Positions 25,147 to 33,629 of a DNA stretch of 62,162 bases are shown one piece after another (position 1 is the stretch's first letter; each line of letters starts with the position of its first letter). The stretch lies in assembly GCA_030650845.1 (NCBI GenBank), contig JAUSDC010000252.1, positions 1 through 62,162 of the forward strand, read 5' to 3'. The stretch comes from Candidatus Methanoperedens sp. (lineage in GTDB: Archaea > Halobacteriota > Methanosarcinia > Methanosarcinales > Methanoperedenaceae). The notes under the pieces were generated by a model. The model was given only the letters and a program-made list of their open reading frames with translations, was not told the DNA's origin and ran no database searches. The translations under genes were made by a program, and so were the position numbers.

Positions 25147-26742
25147 CTAAACATTGAACGGAAGTCCCTCAATACCATTTCTCTCGAAAGCCCATATAAC
25201 ATCTTTTACTTTATAATAATCAACAATATTCTGTTCTACCATTCTTTGAAGTATTTTTGCACGCAGTTCAAGCTCTGCATAGATCTTTTTTTTATCTGCA
25301 TAACCGAGTTTATTTGCGATCACATTTTCAAGGATATAACTGTTGTTCAATCCCCTGAAATGATGCTTATCATTGAGAGCGTCCCACTGGAATACGGCTC
25401 TGGTAATAACACCTTTTGATTCTTCCATATAACCCTCGATCTCTTCTATAGAAACGCATCTGCGCAGGAATACACCCTGCCTGTAGACTGCCTGTAATAT
25501 CATGACAACATTAAGGTTGTCTATGAATGTAACCGGGACCTTGATGGGGTCACCTGTTATCCTCTGGATGAGTTTCTTTACTGACGATGCATGGAATGTA
25601 GCCATGACAGAATTACCAGCCTGCATTGCCTGGAATGCCACAGCGCCTTCAACGCCCCGTATCTCACCAACGATCACGTACGTGGGACGAGAGCGTAGCG
25701 CAAGTTTCAGCAGGCTGAACATATCTACCTGAGAATCCTTCGGACCTGTCTCGCGCGTGATCATCTGTTGCCATACTTCCTGCGGGGCTGTTACTTCAGC
25801 TGTATCCTCGACACTGTAAATTTTCCCCTTTGAATTTACAAACGGCATTATCGAGTTTAGAGCTGTCGTTTTCCCGCTTGCTGTTTCCCCACTCACGAAT
25901 ACGTTCATGCCGTTCTCAAGGCAAAGCCAGAGGTAAGCTCCTTCCTCAGCGCTTATGCTGCCCCATTTTATGAGCTGTGTGACACTTGTTGGTATGGCTG
26001 CGAATTTCCTGAGCGTAAAAGAACTGCCGCGCTTGCTAACTTCACGGCTGTAAATAATATTTATACGAGAACCATCCGGGAGCGCGCCGTCTGCTATTGG
26101 CCTGAAATCACTCACCGGTCTTCCAATTCGTTCGCTCATCACCCTCATCCAGTCATCGATCTGTTCATCTGATGAAAAATGGACATTGGTTTCAAGCATG
26201 CCAAGGATCTTATGGATAACGAAAATATTGTGTTTCCCGATATCGTGAATATCTTCAAGATACGGATCTCTTATGAGAGGTTCGATTATGCCGTGACTCA
26301 CAATATTGCGGTCTATGAAATATTTTATTTTCCTGAACTCATCTTCTTTGAGCGAAACTTTCTCCTTGTTCTTCGTGGTCTTTCCTATGACTGTCACTTT
26401 TTCAAGGATCTTGTTAAAATGTTCCCTGAGTTTATCAGGCGTGTCTGCTGCCAGTTCTTCAGGTGTACGTTTTAGTACAATTCCAAGAAGTTCCAGATAC
26501 TTTTCCTGCTCATAAGGCGTCAATTCAGGTTCGATCGCGTAATATTTCAGTCCGACCTTCGGTGTCCCGTATAAATGTATGAAAAGCGGATCACCTACTG
26601 GATAAATGACATTTACGTTCTTTTTATCCATGTCCCTTGAAAGCTGGGGAAGGAACTTAGGTAGAACTCCGGTCTGTTCCTGGAATTTCTTAAGGTAAAT
26701 TCCAAGATGTGGATTGTTCTTAATAGCTTCTTCAAGTTCCAT
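25147..26742 (-). CDS. flaI: Archaellum motor ATPase FlaI (ArlI), copy next to flaJ
   Basis: Hexameric secretion-type ATPase that powers archaellum assembly and rotation. All catalytic motifs are intact in the 531-residue protein: Walker A GETASGKT (285-292), Asp box VEDTAE near 311-316, Walker B YVIVGEIRG (355-363) and His box TFHASS (382-387). A second FlaI lies directly upstream (26749-28362) separated by six bases. The two are about half identical overall by eye, and their conserved blocks align without gaps. This copy keeps GKTT in the P-loop, as in typical FlaI. Which copy rotates and which assembles, or whether they form mixed rings, cannot be told. Confidence 0.93.
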   Translation of the reverse strand: MELEEAIKNNPHLGIYLKKFQEQTGVLPKFLPQLSRDMDKKNVNVIYPVGDPLFIHLYGTPKVGLKYYAIEPELTPYEQEKYLELLGIVLKRTPEELAADTPDKLREHFNKILEKVTVIGKTTKNKEKVSLKEDEFRKIKYFIDRNIVSHGIIEPLIRDPYLEDIHDIGKHNIFVIHKILGMLETNVHFSSDEQIDDWMRVMSERIGRPVSDFRPIADGALPDGSRINIIYSREVSKRGSSFTLRKFAAIPTSVTQLIKWGSISAEEGAYLWLCLENGMNVFVSGETASGKTTALNSIMPFVNSKGKIYSVEDTAEVTAPQEVWQQMITRETGPKDSQVDMFSLLKLALRSRPTYVIVGEIRGVEGAVAFQAMQAGNSVMATFHASSVKKLIQRITGDPIKVPVTFIDNLNVVMILQAVYRQGVFLRRCVSIEEIEGYMEESKGVITRAVFQWDALNDKHHFRGLNNSYILENVIANKLGYADKKKIYAELELRAKILQRMVEQNIVDYYKVKDVIWAFERNGIEGLPFNV

Positions 26743-26748
26743 TGTACC

Positions 26749-28362
26749 TCAAACCGGGAAGGGAAGCCCCTCCAGCCCGTATTCCCTGTATGCCTGTACT
26801 ACTTCGAAAGTCTTCGTAAAATCGAATATCTCGTGCTCCACCATCGCATTAAGTACCTTCGCCCTTATTCTGAGTTCATCGTATATCTTTCTTTTATCCT
26901 TGTATCCCTGTCTTGCTGCTATCTTTTCTTCCAGGATATAGCTGTTATTCATTCCTCTGAACTCATGTTTATCTTCTGCGGCATTTAACTGGAAAACAGC
27001 CCGCGTAACCACGCCTCCTGCTTCCTCAAAATACCCTTCAAGCTCTTCTATGGCAATTACCCTCCTTATGAGGATGCCTTCCCTGTAATATGCATGAAGC
27101 ACAACACAGACGTTCAGGTTATCGATGAATGTTACAGGGACGCTTATCGGGGCGCCGACGAACCTCTGTATCATCTTCTTTACGGATGATGCATGGAACG
27201 TGGAAATTACCGGATGTCCGGTCTGCATTGCCTGGAAGGCTACAGCACCTTCAACACCACGTATCTCACCCACGATGATATAATTAGGGCGTGAACGCAG
27301 GGCGGCTTTCAGCAGGGTGAACATGTGCACCTGCGATTCTTCCGCGCCTTCTTCTTTTGTCGCAAGCTGCTGCCATACATCATGGGGGGGTGTGACCTCA
27401 GTGGCGTCCTCTGCGCTGAATATCTTGGCTTTCGGATCGATAAATACAAGCGTTGCGTTCAAGGCAGCTGTTTTGCCGCATGCTGTTTCCCCGCAAAGGA
27501 AAATGCTCATCCCGTTCTCAAGGCACAGCCAGAGATATGCTGCTTCTTCTGCGCTCATAGTCCCGAATTTTATGAGCTGAGTTATGCTCAATGGTGTTTT
27601 TGTGAATTTCCTTATCGTGAATGAGCTTCCGCGGCGGCTGATATCGTCGCTGTATGCGATCGCAATACGAGAACCGCTGGGAAGTGTGCCTCCTGCTATC
27701 GGATTTGCATCACCTATAGGGCGACCTATGCGTTCACTCATGGTTCGCAGCCAGTTATCAAGCGACATTTTTGAATCGAACTTGATATTGGTCTTGATAT
27801 TTCCGAATATTTTATGGACAAGATATATATTATTCAATCCCACACAGTGGATATCCTCAAGATACGGATCCTGTAACATTGGTTCCACAGGGCCTGAATC
27901 AAAAATATCTCTAATTATGAAATATCTCAATTTATCATATTCTTCTTGAGTGACTTTGATTATTAAAGATTCCAGAGACCGTTTTGCCGGGTCTCCCACC
28001 TTGACAGTCTCATCTATAATTTTTAAAACAGTTTCCCGTAAATCTTCTTTTGAGGTGGATCTCATCCCTTTCTCAAGCACCCGGTCAAAAATGGTGGCAT
28101 ATAACTCTTTTTCTTCCTTCTTGAGCTGAGGTTCGATGACCAGGTAATCAATATCCTTGAACGGCTCTCCATATATGTGAATGAATACCGGGTCTCCGAC
28201 AGGATATATAATGTTCGGGGTTTTTTCAAGTGACATCTCCCGTGGGATACTGGTAATAAATTTCGGGAGATTTGTGTGTTCTTTCTGGAAATTGAGGAGA
28301 TAATCTGAAAGATGCTTGTTTTTTTTAATAGCAACTTCAAATTCATGTTCCATATTCATCAC
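26749..28362 (-). CDS. flaI: Second archaellum ATPase FlaI paralogue
   Basis: A second, complete FlaI-type ATPase of 537 residues. Its Walker A reads GETACGKTAA (291-300), Asp box AEDATE, Walker B YIIVGEIRG and His box TFHASS; the only departure at the catalytic core is Ala after GKT instead of Thr. The N-terminal domain is more different from its neighbour than the ATPase core. Start options are GTG 28362, ATG 28359 and ATG 28353; the first overlaps the flaH end by four bases. Duplication of flaI inside one operon is unusual and it could be an ATPase for a pilus-like or specialised machine using the same platform. Confidence 0.88.
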   Translation of the reverse strand: MMNMEHEFEVAIKKNKHLSDYLLNFQKEHTNLPKFITSIPREMSLEKTPNIIYPVGDPVFIHIYGEPFKDIDYLVIEPQLKKEEKELYATIFDRVLEKGMRSTSKEDLRETVLKIIDETVKVGDPAKRSLESLIIKVTQEEYDKLRYFIIRDIFDSGPVEPMLQDPYLEDIHCVGLNNIYLVHKIFGNIKTNIKFDSKMSLDNWLRTMSERIGRPIGDANPIAGGTLPSGSRIAIAYSDDISRRGSSFTIRKFTKTPLSITQLIKFGTMSAEEAAYLWLCLENGMSIFLCGETACGKTAALNATLVFIDPKAKIFSAEDATEVTPPHDVWQQLATKEEGAEESQVHMFTLLKAALRSRPNYIIVGEIRGVEGAVAFQAMQTGHPVISTFHASSVKKMIQRFVGAPISVPVTFIDNLNVCVVLHAYYREGILIRRVIAIEELEGYFEEAGGVVTRAVFQLNAAEDKHEFRGMNNSYILEEKIAARQGYKDKRKIYDELRIRAKVLNAMVEHEIFDFTKTFEVVQAYREYGLEGLPFPV

Positions 28363-29066
28363 GACACGGATGCAATTTCAACCACAAGTCCGATGTTCGA
28401 TTCTATCCTGAATCCGATCATGCTCTCGACAGAAGCAGATGCACCTGTAAATTTGTTTACGATGATGGTTCTCTTGATGGTGCTGCCTAGAGTGCTTATT
28501 TTAAGGGTCAGGTTAATGTCAGCAGATGAGAAGAACTCAGTATGGATGTGGTTTTCGAGTTCTGAAGGTTCAATTGAAAGAATAATTGTTTTACTTATAC
28601 CCGTCAGCCTCTTAAAAAAAGATATCAGTTCAAGACCTTTCTCCATGTTCACACTGTGTTTGATAAGAGATGAGATGGTGTCGATAATAATTACATCATT
28701 CTTAAAAAGAGCTTCGGCTCCTCTTAGCTTTTCAATGAAATCCAGTCTTGGAGCAGCATGATCCATCAGTGAAAGGACAGGGATATAGAGAAGCTGCTTC
28801 TTTAATAGGAAACTGCCGATATTGTAGTTGAGCGAATGCATCTGGTTGATGAAGCCCTTGGTGGTAAGCTGGGTTGAAATGTATGTCACTGTGGAACCGT
28901 TCTCCATGAGCCCGTAGGCAAGACGCTGGCATACTGTGCTTTTCCCGCTGCCGCTGCCGCCTTCTATAACGACTATGGAGCCGGGAGGAAAACCGCCGCC
29001 AAGTTTCCTGCACAGTTCGTCGCGAGCAAGATCAAAGGAACGTATGCCGGTTATCACGGATATCAA
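28359..29066 (-). CDS. flaH: Archaellum protein FlaH (ArlH)
   Basis: RecA/KaiC-like ATP-binding protein that forms a ring at the motor and regulates FlaI. The 235-residue protein carries Walker A EGGSGSGKST (35-44) and a Walker B-like VIIIDTISSL, but has no second catalytic set, as in other FlaH. Its start overlaps the FlaG stop by four bases and its stop overlaps the second flaI start, so translation is coupled. Confidence 0.93.
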   Translation of the reverse strand: MISVITGIRSFDLARDELCRKLGGGFPPGSIVVIEGGSGSGKSTVCQRLAYGLMENGSTVTYISTQLTTKGFINQMHSLNYNIGSFLLKKQLLYIPVLSLMDHAAPRLDFIEKLRGAEALFKNDVIIIDTISSLIKHSVNMEKGLELISFFKRLTGISKTIILSIEPSELENHIHTEFFSSADINLTLKISTLGSTIKRTIIVNKFTGASASVESMIGFRIESNIGLVVEIASVS

Positions 29067-29515
29067 ATCCTGAAAGCCATTGTATCGAAGACGCCGTTTC
29101 CCACTACGACGCGCACGTTATGGTCTCCAGGCGGTAGGGTTGGGTTCTTTCCTGCTGAGTAGGTATAGTTCAGCACAAGGACAGAGGGGGGGGACCATTG
29201 AGTAACGTCTATAACACTGTATGTGAGGTTTCGGGTGTAATTCCCGTCTACGAACATATTGACTTCATCGGGGTTAAGTTTGGTGTTCCCAGTGTTTTTT
29301 ACATAGAAACTATAATTCCAAGATGAATTAGGTATCTTCGCAGGGTCATTGATGATTGTTATGTCGGTCTTTAATTGGTCTGCAAGAGTTTTGCTATTCA
29401 TTCCGTATGAGGCTGAGATACTTTGCACATTGGTCGTGACAACGCCGATTACACCTACGGCTATTATTATCGCGCCTATGAAGAATATGAGATGAGATAT
29501 TGATTCGCCTGGCAT
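29063..29515 (-). CDS. flaG: Archaellum stator protein FlaG (ArlG)
   Basis: Pseudo-periplasmic stator component that binds FlaF and the S-layer. The 150-residue protein has the N-terminal membrane segment SHLIFFIGAIIIAVGVIGVV (FlaG signature) and a beta-sandwich domain with ITIINDPAKIPNS and FYVKNTGNTKLNPDEVNMFVDG, very similar to archaellin-like folds. It sits between the FN3-like protein gene (18 bases) and flaH (overlap). Confidence 0.9.
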   Translation of the reverse strand: MPGESISHLIFFIGAIIIAVGVIGVVTTNVQSISASYGMNSKTLADQLKTDITIINDPAKIPNSSWNYSFYVKNTGNTKLNPDEVNMFVDGNYTRNLTYSVIDVTQWSPPSVLVLNYTYSAGKNPTLPPGDHNVRVVVGNGVFDTMAFRI

Positions 29516-29533
29516 GATTTTTTCCTAAGATTT

Positions 29534-30364
29534 TTATCCTGTATTACAATTGACATTACCTGGTCCTGATCCCGTTGCAATACACGTATTTGACGGGGGG
29601 CCTTCATTTCCATGTATATCGGTCGCTGATATCCAGATATAAAACTTTGGGTTGCCCCCTTTCGGAAAGGCCTGACCAATGTGATAATTTCTGTATGGGT
29701 CGGTTGTAAAAGCAATAGCAACATCATTTTTATCATATACTAAATTAATGTTTGTTGTATTCATATAATACAGGGTGTAATGATCAATAGGCCACATTTC
29801 ACCGTATGAAGGCAACCAGGTCATGTCCAGAGACCACCAGTTGTTTCGATCATCGGGATTAGGATAAATGGTCAAGTTATTCTTATCGATTAATGGCGAT
29901 GTTGGAGTAATTGTCTTGATACCATTCCCTGCAGTTACTGTTAGTGAAATGGATTTCATTGGGGAGGTATCTGGAGTAACTTCAAGATTGAGAGATGAGA
30001 TGATGGAGCTATTTAAAGGTGTTGTAATATTATCTGAAGTTGAAACTATCCTTGTCCATGACCCATTAAATATTATTGAGTAATCTCGAGGGTAATGTAC
30101 AATACTGCCATTGTTCTTTATTGTTAAATATAAATTCAATAAGTTAGGGGTTCCTGTAACAGATGTGTATTTGGCTGTTCCATTGATCTTGGTGGCAGTA
30201 ACTACTAAATCCGTCTGCATCTTCCCCCCATCCCTCTCAGCATAAGCATTCTCAGCCAATAGCTGCGCCTCCTGGGAATCTTTCGACACCCCGTAATTAG
30301 AAGAAAGCGCTATCGAAACTGCCAACAACAGCAAAATCACAAACATGATCACAGCATATCCCAT
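29534..30364 (-). CDS. FlaF/FlaG-like archaellum protein with FN3-like C-terminal domain
   Basis: A 276-residue protein unique to this operon among the components I know. Residues 4-22 form a single N-terminal membrane segment; residues about 35-150 resemble the FlaF/FlaG beta-sandwich (LYLTIKNNGSIVHYPRDYSIIFNGSW). From about 160 there is an extra domain rich in Trp, Tyr and Asn with the FN3-like pattern ending in ISATDIHGNEGPPS near residues 245-260. It lies nine bases after flaF and 18 before flaG, inside the operon. It may be an elongated stator or an adhesive cap. Domain calls after residue 160 are by eye. Confidence 0.75.
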   Translation of the reverse strand: MGYAVIMFVILLLLAVSIALSSNYGVSKDSQEAQLLAENAYAERDGGKMQTDLVVTATKINGTAKYTSVTGTPNLLNLYLTIKNNGSIVHYPRDYSIIFNGSWTRIVSTSDNITTPLNSSIISSLNLEVTPDTSPMKSISLTVTAGNGIKTITPTSPLIDKNNLTIYPNPDDRNNWWSLDMTWLPSYGEMWPIDHYTLYYMNTTNINLVYDKNDVAIAFTTDPYRNYHIGQAFPKGGNPKFYIWISATDIHGNEGPPSNTCIATGSGPGNVNCNTG

Positions 30365-30372
30365 TTTATCAC

Positions 30373-30783
30373 CTATCGGAGAAGATAATCCGACACCCCA
30401 TTCTCAGTTGTGATCTTGATCCTGTCACCAACACTGACTGACCTTGTGATTGTTATTTTGGTTTGGTTTTGCGGCACCCACACTTTTCCTTCCGAGGTGA
30501 CATCGTAATTGTATGGAATCCCATTTATCAACACGTTCATTGCACTTGCGTTTAGCGTGGTTTTTCCGGTGTTCTTGATAGTAAGGTTCAGGAGTGTTGC
30601 GCTGTTTGTGATATTGATTATCGTAATGTCTGTCTGTATCTTTGCTTTTTTCATGGTATCCTGTTCATATTTTGCATTTTGTACTAGACTATTTGAGTAT
30701 TCATACGATGCGTAAATGGTTGACCCTATAGTTAGAAACCCTATAAAGATCAAAGCGATTACAACAGATGTTTCCGCAGCCAT
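30373..30783 (-). CDS. flaF: Archaellum stator protein FlaF (ArlF)
   Basis: Stator component that anchors the motor to the S-layer. The 136-residue protein begins with one membrane segment (SVVIALIFIGFLTIGSTIYASYEY) and continues with the FlaF beta-sandwich (ITIINITNSATLLNLTIKNTGKTTLNASAMNVLINGIPY). It is preceded by a 110-base gap after flaB2 that has its own box CTCATTATAAGTAT, exact match to part of the flaB1 promoter palindrome, so flaF and downstream genes may have a separate promoter. Confidence 0.9.
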   Translation of the reverse strand: MAAETSVVIALIFIGFLTIGSTIYASYEYSNSLVQNAKYEQDTMKKAKIQTDITIINITNSATLLNLTIKNTGKTTLNASAMNVLINGIPYNYDVTSEGKVWVPQNQTKITITRSVSVGDRIKITTENGVSDYLLR

Positions 30784-30809
30784 TATCTGAATCCTCTCTA
30801 ATACACATA

Positions 30810-30823
30810 CTCATTATAAGTAT
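30810..30823 (-). promoter_or_regulatory. Box shared with the archaellin promoter
   Basis: The 14-mer CTCATTATAAGTAT here is the exact reverse complement of ATACTTATAATGAG at 32180-32193 in the flaB1 palindrome. It lies 27-40 bases upstream of the flaF start, where it may act as a TATA element (TTATAAT on the minus strand) or as a regulator binding site. Confidence 0.45.
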
Positions 30824-30893
30824 AATAATGTATATGCATTGACTTAAAGATTGCTATAAAAAAAATAAGAAAAAGAAAAAAATGCGATATACT

Positions 30894-31493
30894 TTATGGG
30901 TATATCGAGATTTTTGTGGTTGAGGAGCTTAGTGCAGGAATTATTAATGGCAATATCGTGGTTGCACCTTTTTCTGGAGTCAGCGATATCGTCACTGCTT
31001 TCCTCGATGTAAGCTCGGATAAGCCTGCAACATTAACATCAATTCTTGCTAATGCACCAAGCTTTAGCGTTGGATTTGTTGCTTCAGTCCAGTCATTAAT
31101 CACTGATCCTGTACCGTTTTCTGGATCCCTGACCGAATATATTCTAAATACGGTCGATCCAATTCCGGTGGTACTGTAATTAAAGTTCTCTGATTTGACC
31201 TTCAGCAATACTTTGCTCAAGTCAATATCTGTACCTCCTGATGCGAGTCTTACTGATATATTAAGCGCGACTACATTCGTACCATTGGAAACTCCTTCCA
31301 CAGATTCAATTACAATATTTTCAGTAACTGCAGCTGCAGCTTCTTTCGTGGTCGTCGAACTCTTGGATTGCATCACGCCTGATGTCTGAATAAGCACAGC
31401 AGCAGCGACCGCAGCTACAAGCACCATTGCTATAAATATAATGAGGGTGCCAACACCTGCCTGTGCCTGCTCATTATTTACTATTTTTTTCAT
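30894..31493 (-). CDS. flaB: Archaellin FlaB2
   Basis: Filament protein of the archaellum, about 199 residues from the ATG at 31493 (an earlier ATG at 31505 adds only four residues). The class III signal is the short basic KKIVNNEQAQ stretch, cut by the preflagellin peptidase before AGVGTLIIFIAMVLVAAVAAAV. The rest is a beta domain with several Asn-X-Ser/Thr sites for N-glycosylation. It is strongly similar to flaB1 at 31549-32148, sharing nearly all of the first 60 and many C-terminal residues, so the two arose by tandem duplication. Confidence 0.93.
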   Translation of the reverse strand: MKKIVNNEQAQAGVGTLIIFIAMVLVAAVAAAVLIQTSGVMQSKSSTTTKEAAAAVTENIVIESVEGVSNGTNVVALNISVRLASGGTDIDLSKVLLKVKSENFNYSTTGIGSTVFRIYSVRDPENGTGSVINDWTEATNPTLKLGALARIDVNVAGLSELTSRKAVTISLTPEKGATTILPLIIPALSSSTTKISIYP

Positions 31494-31548
31494 AAATATC
31501 TCCAATTTTTCGCTTTTATTAAATTAAAAATAAAAAAAGCGATATACT

Positions 31549-32148
31549 TTAGGGGTATATCGCAAGATCGGTTTTCACTGTGGAAATCGAGGGAAGTGTC
31601 AATGGTAAGCTATAGGTTGAACCTTTTTCTGGAGTTAACGATATAGTTATTGGCTTCCTCGATGTAAGCTCGGATAAGCCTGAAACATTAACATCAATTC
31701 TTGCTAATGCGCCTGCCTTAAGTGTTGGATTTGCTGATGAAGTCCAGTCATTAATCACTGATCCTGTACCGTTTTCTGGATCCCTGATCGTATATATTCT
31801 AAATACGTTCGATCCATTTCCGGTGGTACTGTAATTGAAGTTCGTTGATTTAACCTTCAGCAATAATTTGCTTAAGTCAATATCAGAACCACCTGCAGCG
31901 ATCTTTACTGTAATATTGAGCGCTGTCAAAGATGTACTGCTGGTAACTCCATCTATTGCTTCAATAAGTATATTTTCAGATATTGCAGAAGCAGCTTCTT
32001 TCGTGGTCGTCGAACTCTTTGATTGCATCACACCTGATGTCTGGATGAGCACAGCAGCCGCAACAGCAGCCACAAGTACCATTGCAATGAATATGATAAG
32101 TGTGCCGACGCCTGCCTGTGCATGTTCGTTCTTTATTATTGTTTTCAT
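31549..32148 (-). CDS. flaB: Archaellin FlaB1
   Basis: First filament gene of the operon, 199 residues. The signal peptide KTIIKNEHAQ precedes the same mature N-terminus AGVGTLIIFIAMVLVAAVAAAV as flaB2. Divergence from flaB2 is concentrated in the middle and at the C-terminus (STVKTDLAIYP against TTKISIYP). It has a good GGAGG ribosome binding site (32154-32158) and the strongest promoter signals of the region, fitting its role as the main filament subunit. No prepilin peptidase gene is in the window. Confidence 0.94.
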   Translation of the reverse strand: MKTIIKNEHAQAGVGTLIIFIAMVLVAAVAAAVLIQTSGVMQSKSSTTTKEAASAISENILIEAIDGVTSSTSLTALNITVKIAAGGSDIDLSKLLLKVKSTNFNYSTTGNGSNVFRIYTIRDPENGTGSVINDWTSSANPTLKAGALARIDVNVSGLSELTSRKPITISLTPEKGSTYSLPLTLPSISTVKTDLAIYP

Positions 32149-32153
32149 ATTAG

Positions 32154-32225
32154 GCCTCCGTTATGGTCATACTATGCTCATACTTATAATGAGCATATTA
32201 CTCTATAAACATTAATATATTTATA
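32154..32225 (-). promoter_or_regulatory. Archaellum operon promoter with 9-bp palindrome
   Basis: On the minus strand a TATA box TATAAATATA (32216-32225) is followed 19 bases downstream by an inverted repeat TATGCTCAT (32173-32181) / ATGAGCATA (32189-32197) with a 7-base spacer, covering the expected transcription start. A ribosome binding site follows at 32154-32158. The palindrome looks like an operator for an archaellum regulator, which I cannot name. Confidence 0.65.
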
Positions 32226-32337
32226 GTTACTGGTTGTAAATTCTCAACCACGAACAAAATTACATAAAAATAAGACATTTAAATTAGATAGAGCTGGAAA
32301 ACATGTTTTTCCTTAATAAAGGGGTCAATGTATGAAG

Positions 32338-32700
32338 TTAAGAAGGTATCCTTTTTATTATATGCTCAAGGTCTTTCACCTTTTTAAAATATACAGATGT
32401 AGATTTGATAAAATCAGCAGCGATCAGACCTTTATGCGTGATAATATAATCCCCATGACCGATCTTGAGCGCCAGTCCCTCAAGCTGGAACACGGATTTC
32501 ATTTTTCCGCCGATACTTCCACGGTCAGCTATTTTATCAGTGTATTCCCTTATCTCAGAGAATCGTGTTACTGCATCTTCCCCGTTCCTGGCAAGTACCA
32601 GCAGTATTAACCTGTACTGTATATCCCCAGGACCTGTGGTTATCCCCATGGATAGATAGAATCTTGCCACTTCCTGCTCAAATTCGATATCAATTTCCAT
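32338..32700 (-). CDS. Unknown protein upstream of the archaellum operon
   Basis: A 120-residue soluble protein. The middle part may be a winged-helix-like fold (FSEIREYTDKIADRGSIGGKMKSVFQLEGLALKIGHGDYIITHKG; boundary about residues 47-90, landmarks only) and the C-terminus is basic (YFKKVKDLEHIIKRIPS). It starts six bases after the stop of a 7TM protein, and both point toward the fla operon. A regulatory role for motility is possible but the only evidence is position and the wing-like fold. Confidence 0.55.
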   Translation of the reverse strand: MEIDIEFEQEVARFYLSMGITTGPGDIQYRLILLVLARNGEDAVTRFSEIREYTDKIADRGSIGGKMKSVFQLEGLALKIGHGDYIITHKGLIAADFIKSTSVYFKKVKDLEHIIKRIPS

Positions 32701-32706
32701 GTATCC

Positions 32707-33486
32707 TCACTGGTCTTCATTTTCAAAATCCTCAAGTTCTGTCTGCGAAACGCCAAGCCTGTTATCCATCATCTCAAGCTTCTTGTCAAATGATTCTGAA
32801 AAGTAGGAGAAATAACCCAGCACAACACCTATGAATATGAATATCCTGGCAGCCATCTGGGTAGCGCCTGACGGAGCTATGTTATCAAGAAGCATAAAAT
32901 CAAATATAAGTGAGATCGCAACCAGGGAAAAAGCAATTCTATTTTGTACTCGCTTCGGAACGCGCTGGAGCAATATCAGAAGCATAAGACCCAGTATCAT
33001 ACTTGTTGGGATGATGAACAATCCTGAAAGATATACGTTTATGGCAAGATCACTATTGATCTCAAATGTGGAGCCCCATTCTTCGGTGAAGGGGCCGATT
33101 ATCCCGAAACCGAAAAGTGCAATGAGGTATATCGAACCAAATATCAGGAATACTGTTGATACCCCTATACTGACCCGGTGGTCGCCGAGAATTATGTATA
33201 TAATAAAATAGACAAGAGGGACTGTGATAAATGCAAAGGGGATCGAACCAAAATAATACAGGGCTGTTTCAACTTCTATGAAATTACCATAGGCTGCAAG
33301 CGTTCTTAAACCAGCAAATAAAAAAAACATCCCGACAAGTGACCAGAATATTATCAGTGCATTCAAGGTAGGAATGCTCTCCCCTTTCTGCCGGTTTTTG
33401 TTCTGATGAAGGGTAACTGCAAAAGCGAAAGTGGCAAGCACAATTGCAAAACAAATGATCGCATTCAGTATAAGACCAAAACTCAT
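32707..33486 (-). CDS. Membrane protein with about seven transmembrane segments
   Basis: A 259-residue protein whose first 215 residues have seven hydrophobic helices (LNAIICFAIVLATFAFAV, LIIFWSLVGMFFLFAGL and others) and a short cytoplasmic C-terminal coiled segment with Glu/Asp-rich end. The layout is like the 7TM sensor domains seen in archaeal signalling proteins, but no kinase follows. It is translated together with the 120-residue protein that follows by six bases and may sense a signal passed to it. This is inference. Confidence 0.6.
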   Translation of the reverse strand: MSFGLILNAIICFAIVLATFAFAVTLHQNKNRQKGESIPTLNALIIFWSLVGMFFLFAGLRTLAAYGNFIEVETALYYFGSIPFAFITVPLVYFIIYIILGDHRVSIGVSTVFLIFGSIYLIALFGFGIIGPFTEEWGSTFEINSDLAINVYLSGLFIIPTSMILGLMLLILLQRVPKRVQNRIAFSLVAISLIFDFMLLDNIAPSGATQMAARIFIFIGVVLGYFSYFSESFDKKLEMMDNRLGVSQTELEDFENEDQ

Positions 33487-33629
33487 TTACTCATCCTCTG
33501 CATTTTGCCCTCAGCATCTAAATTTCGCCTTAATGAATTTATTACATTTATATATTTACTGTTAAGTATTTATACTTTTTCTGGAATATCAAAAGGATTA
33601 TAAAACCAAACAGGTTATAGTAGTAAATT

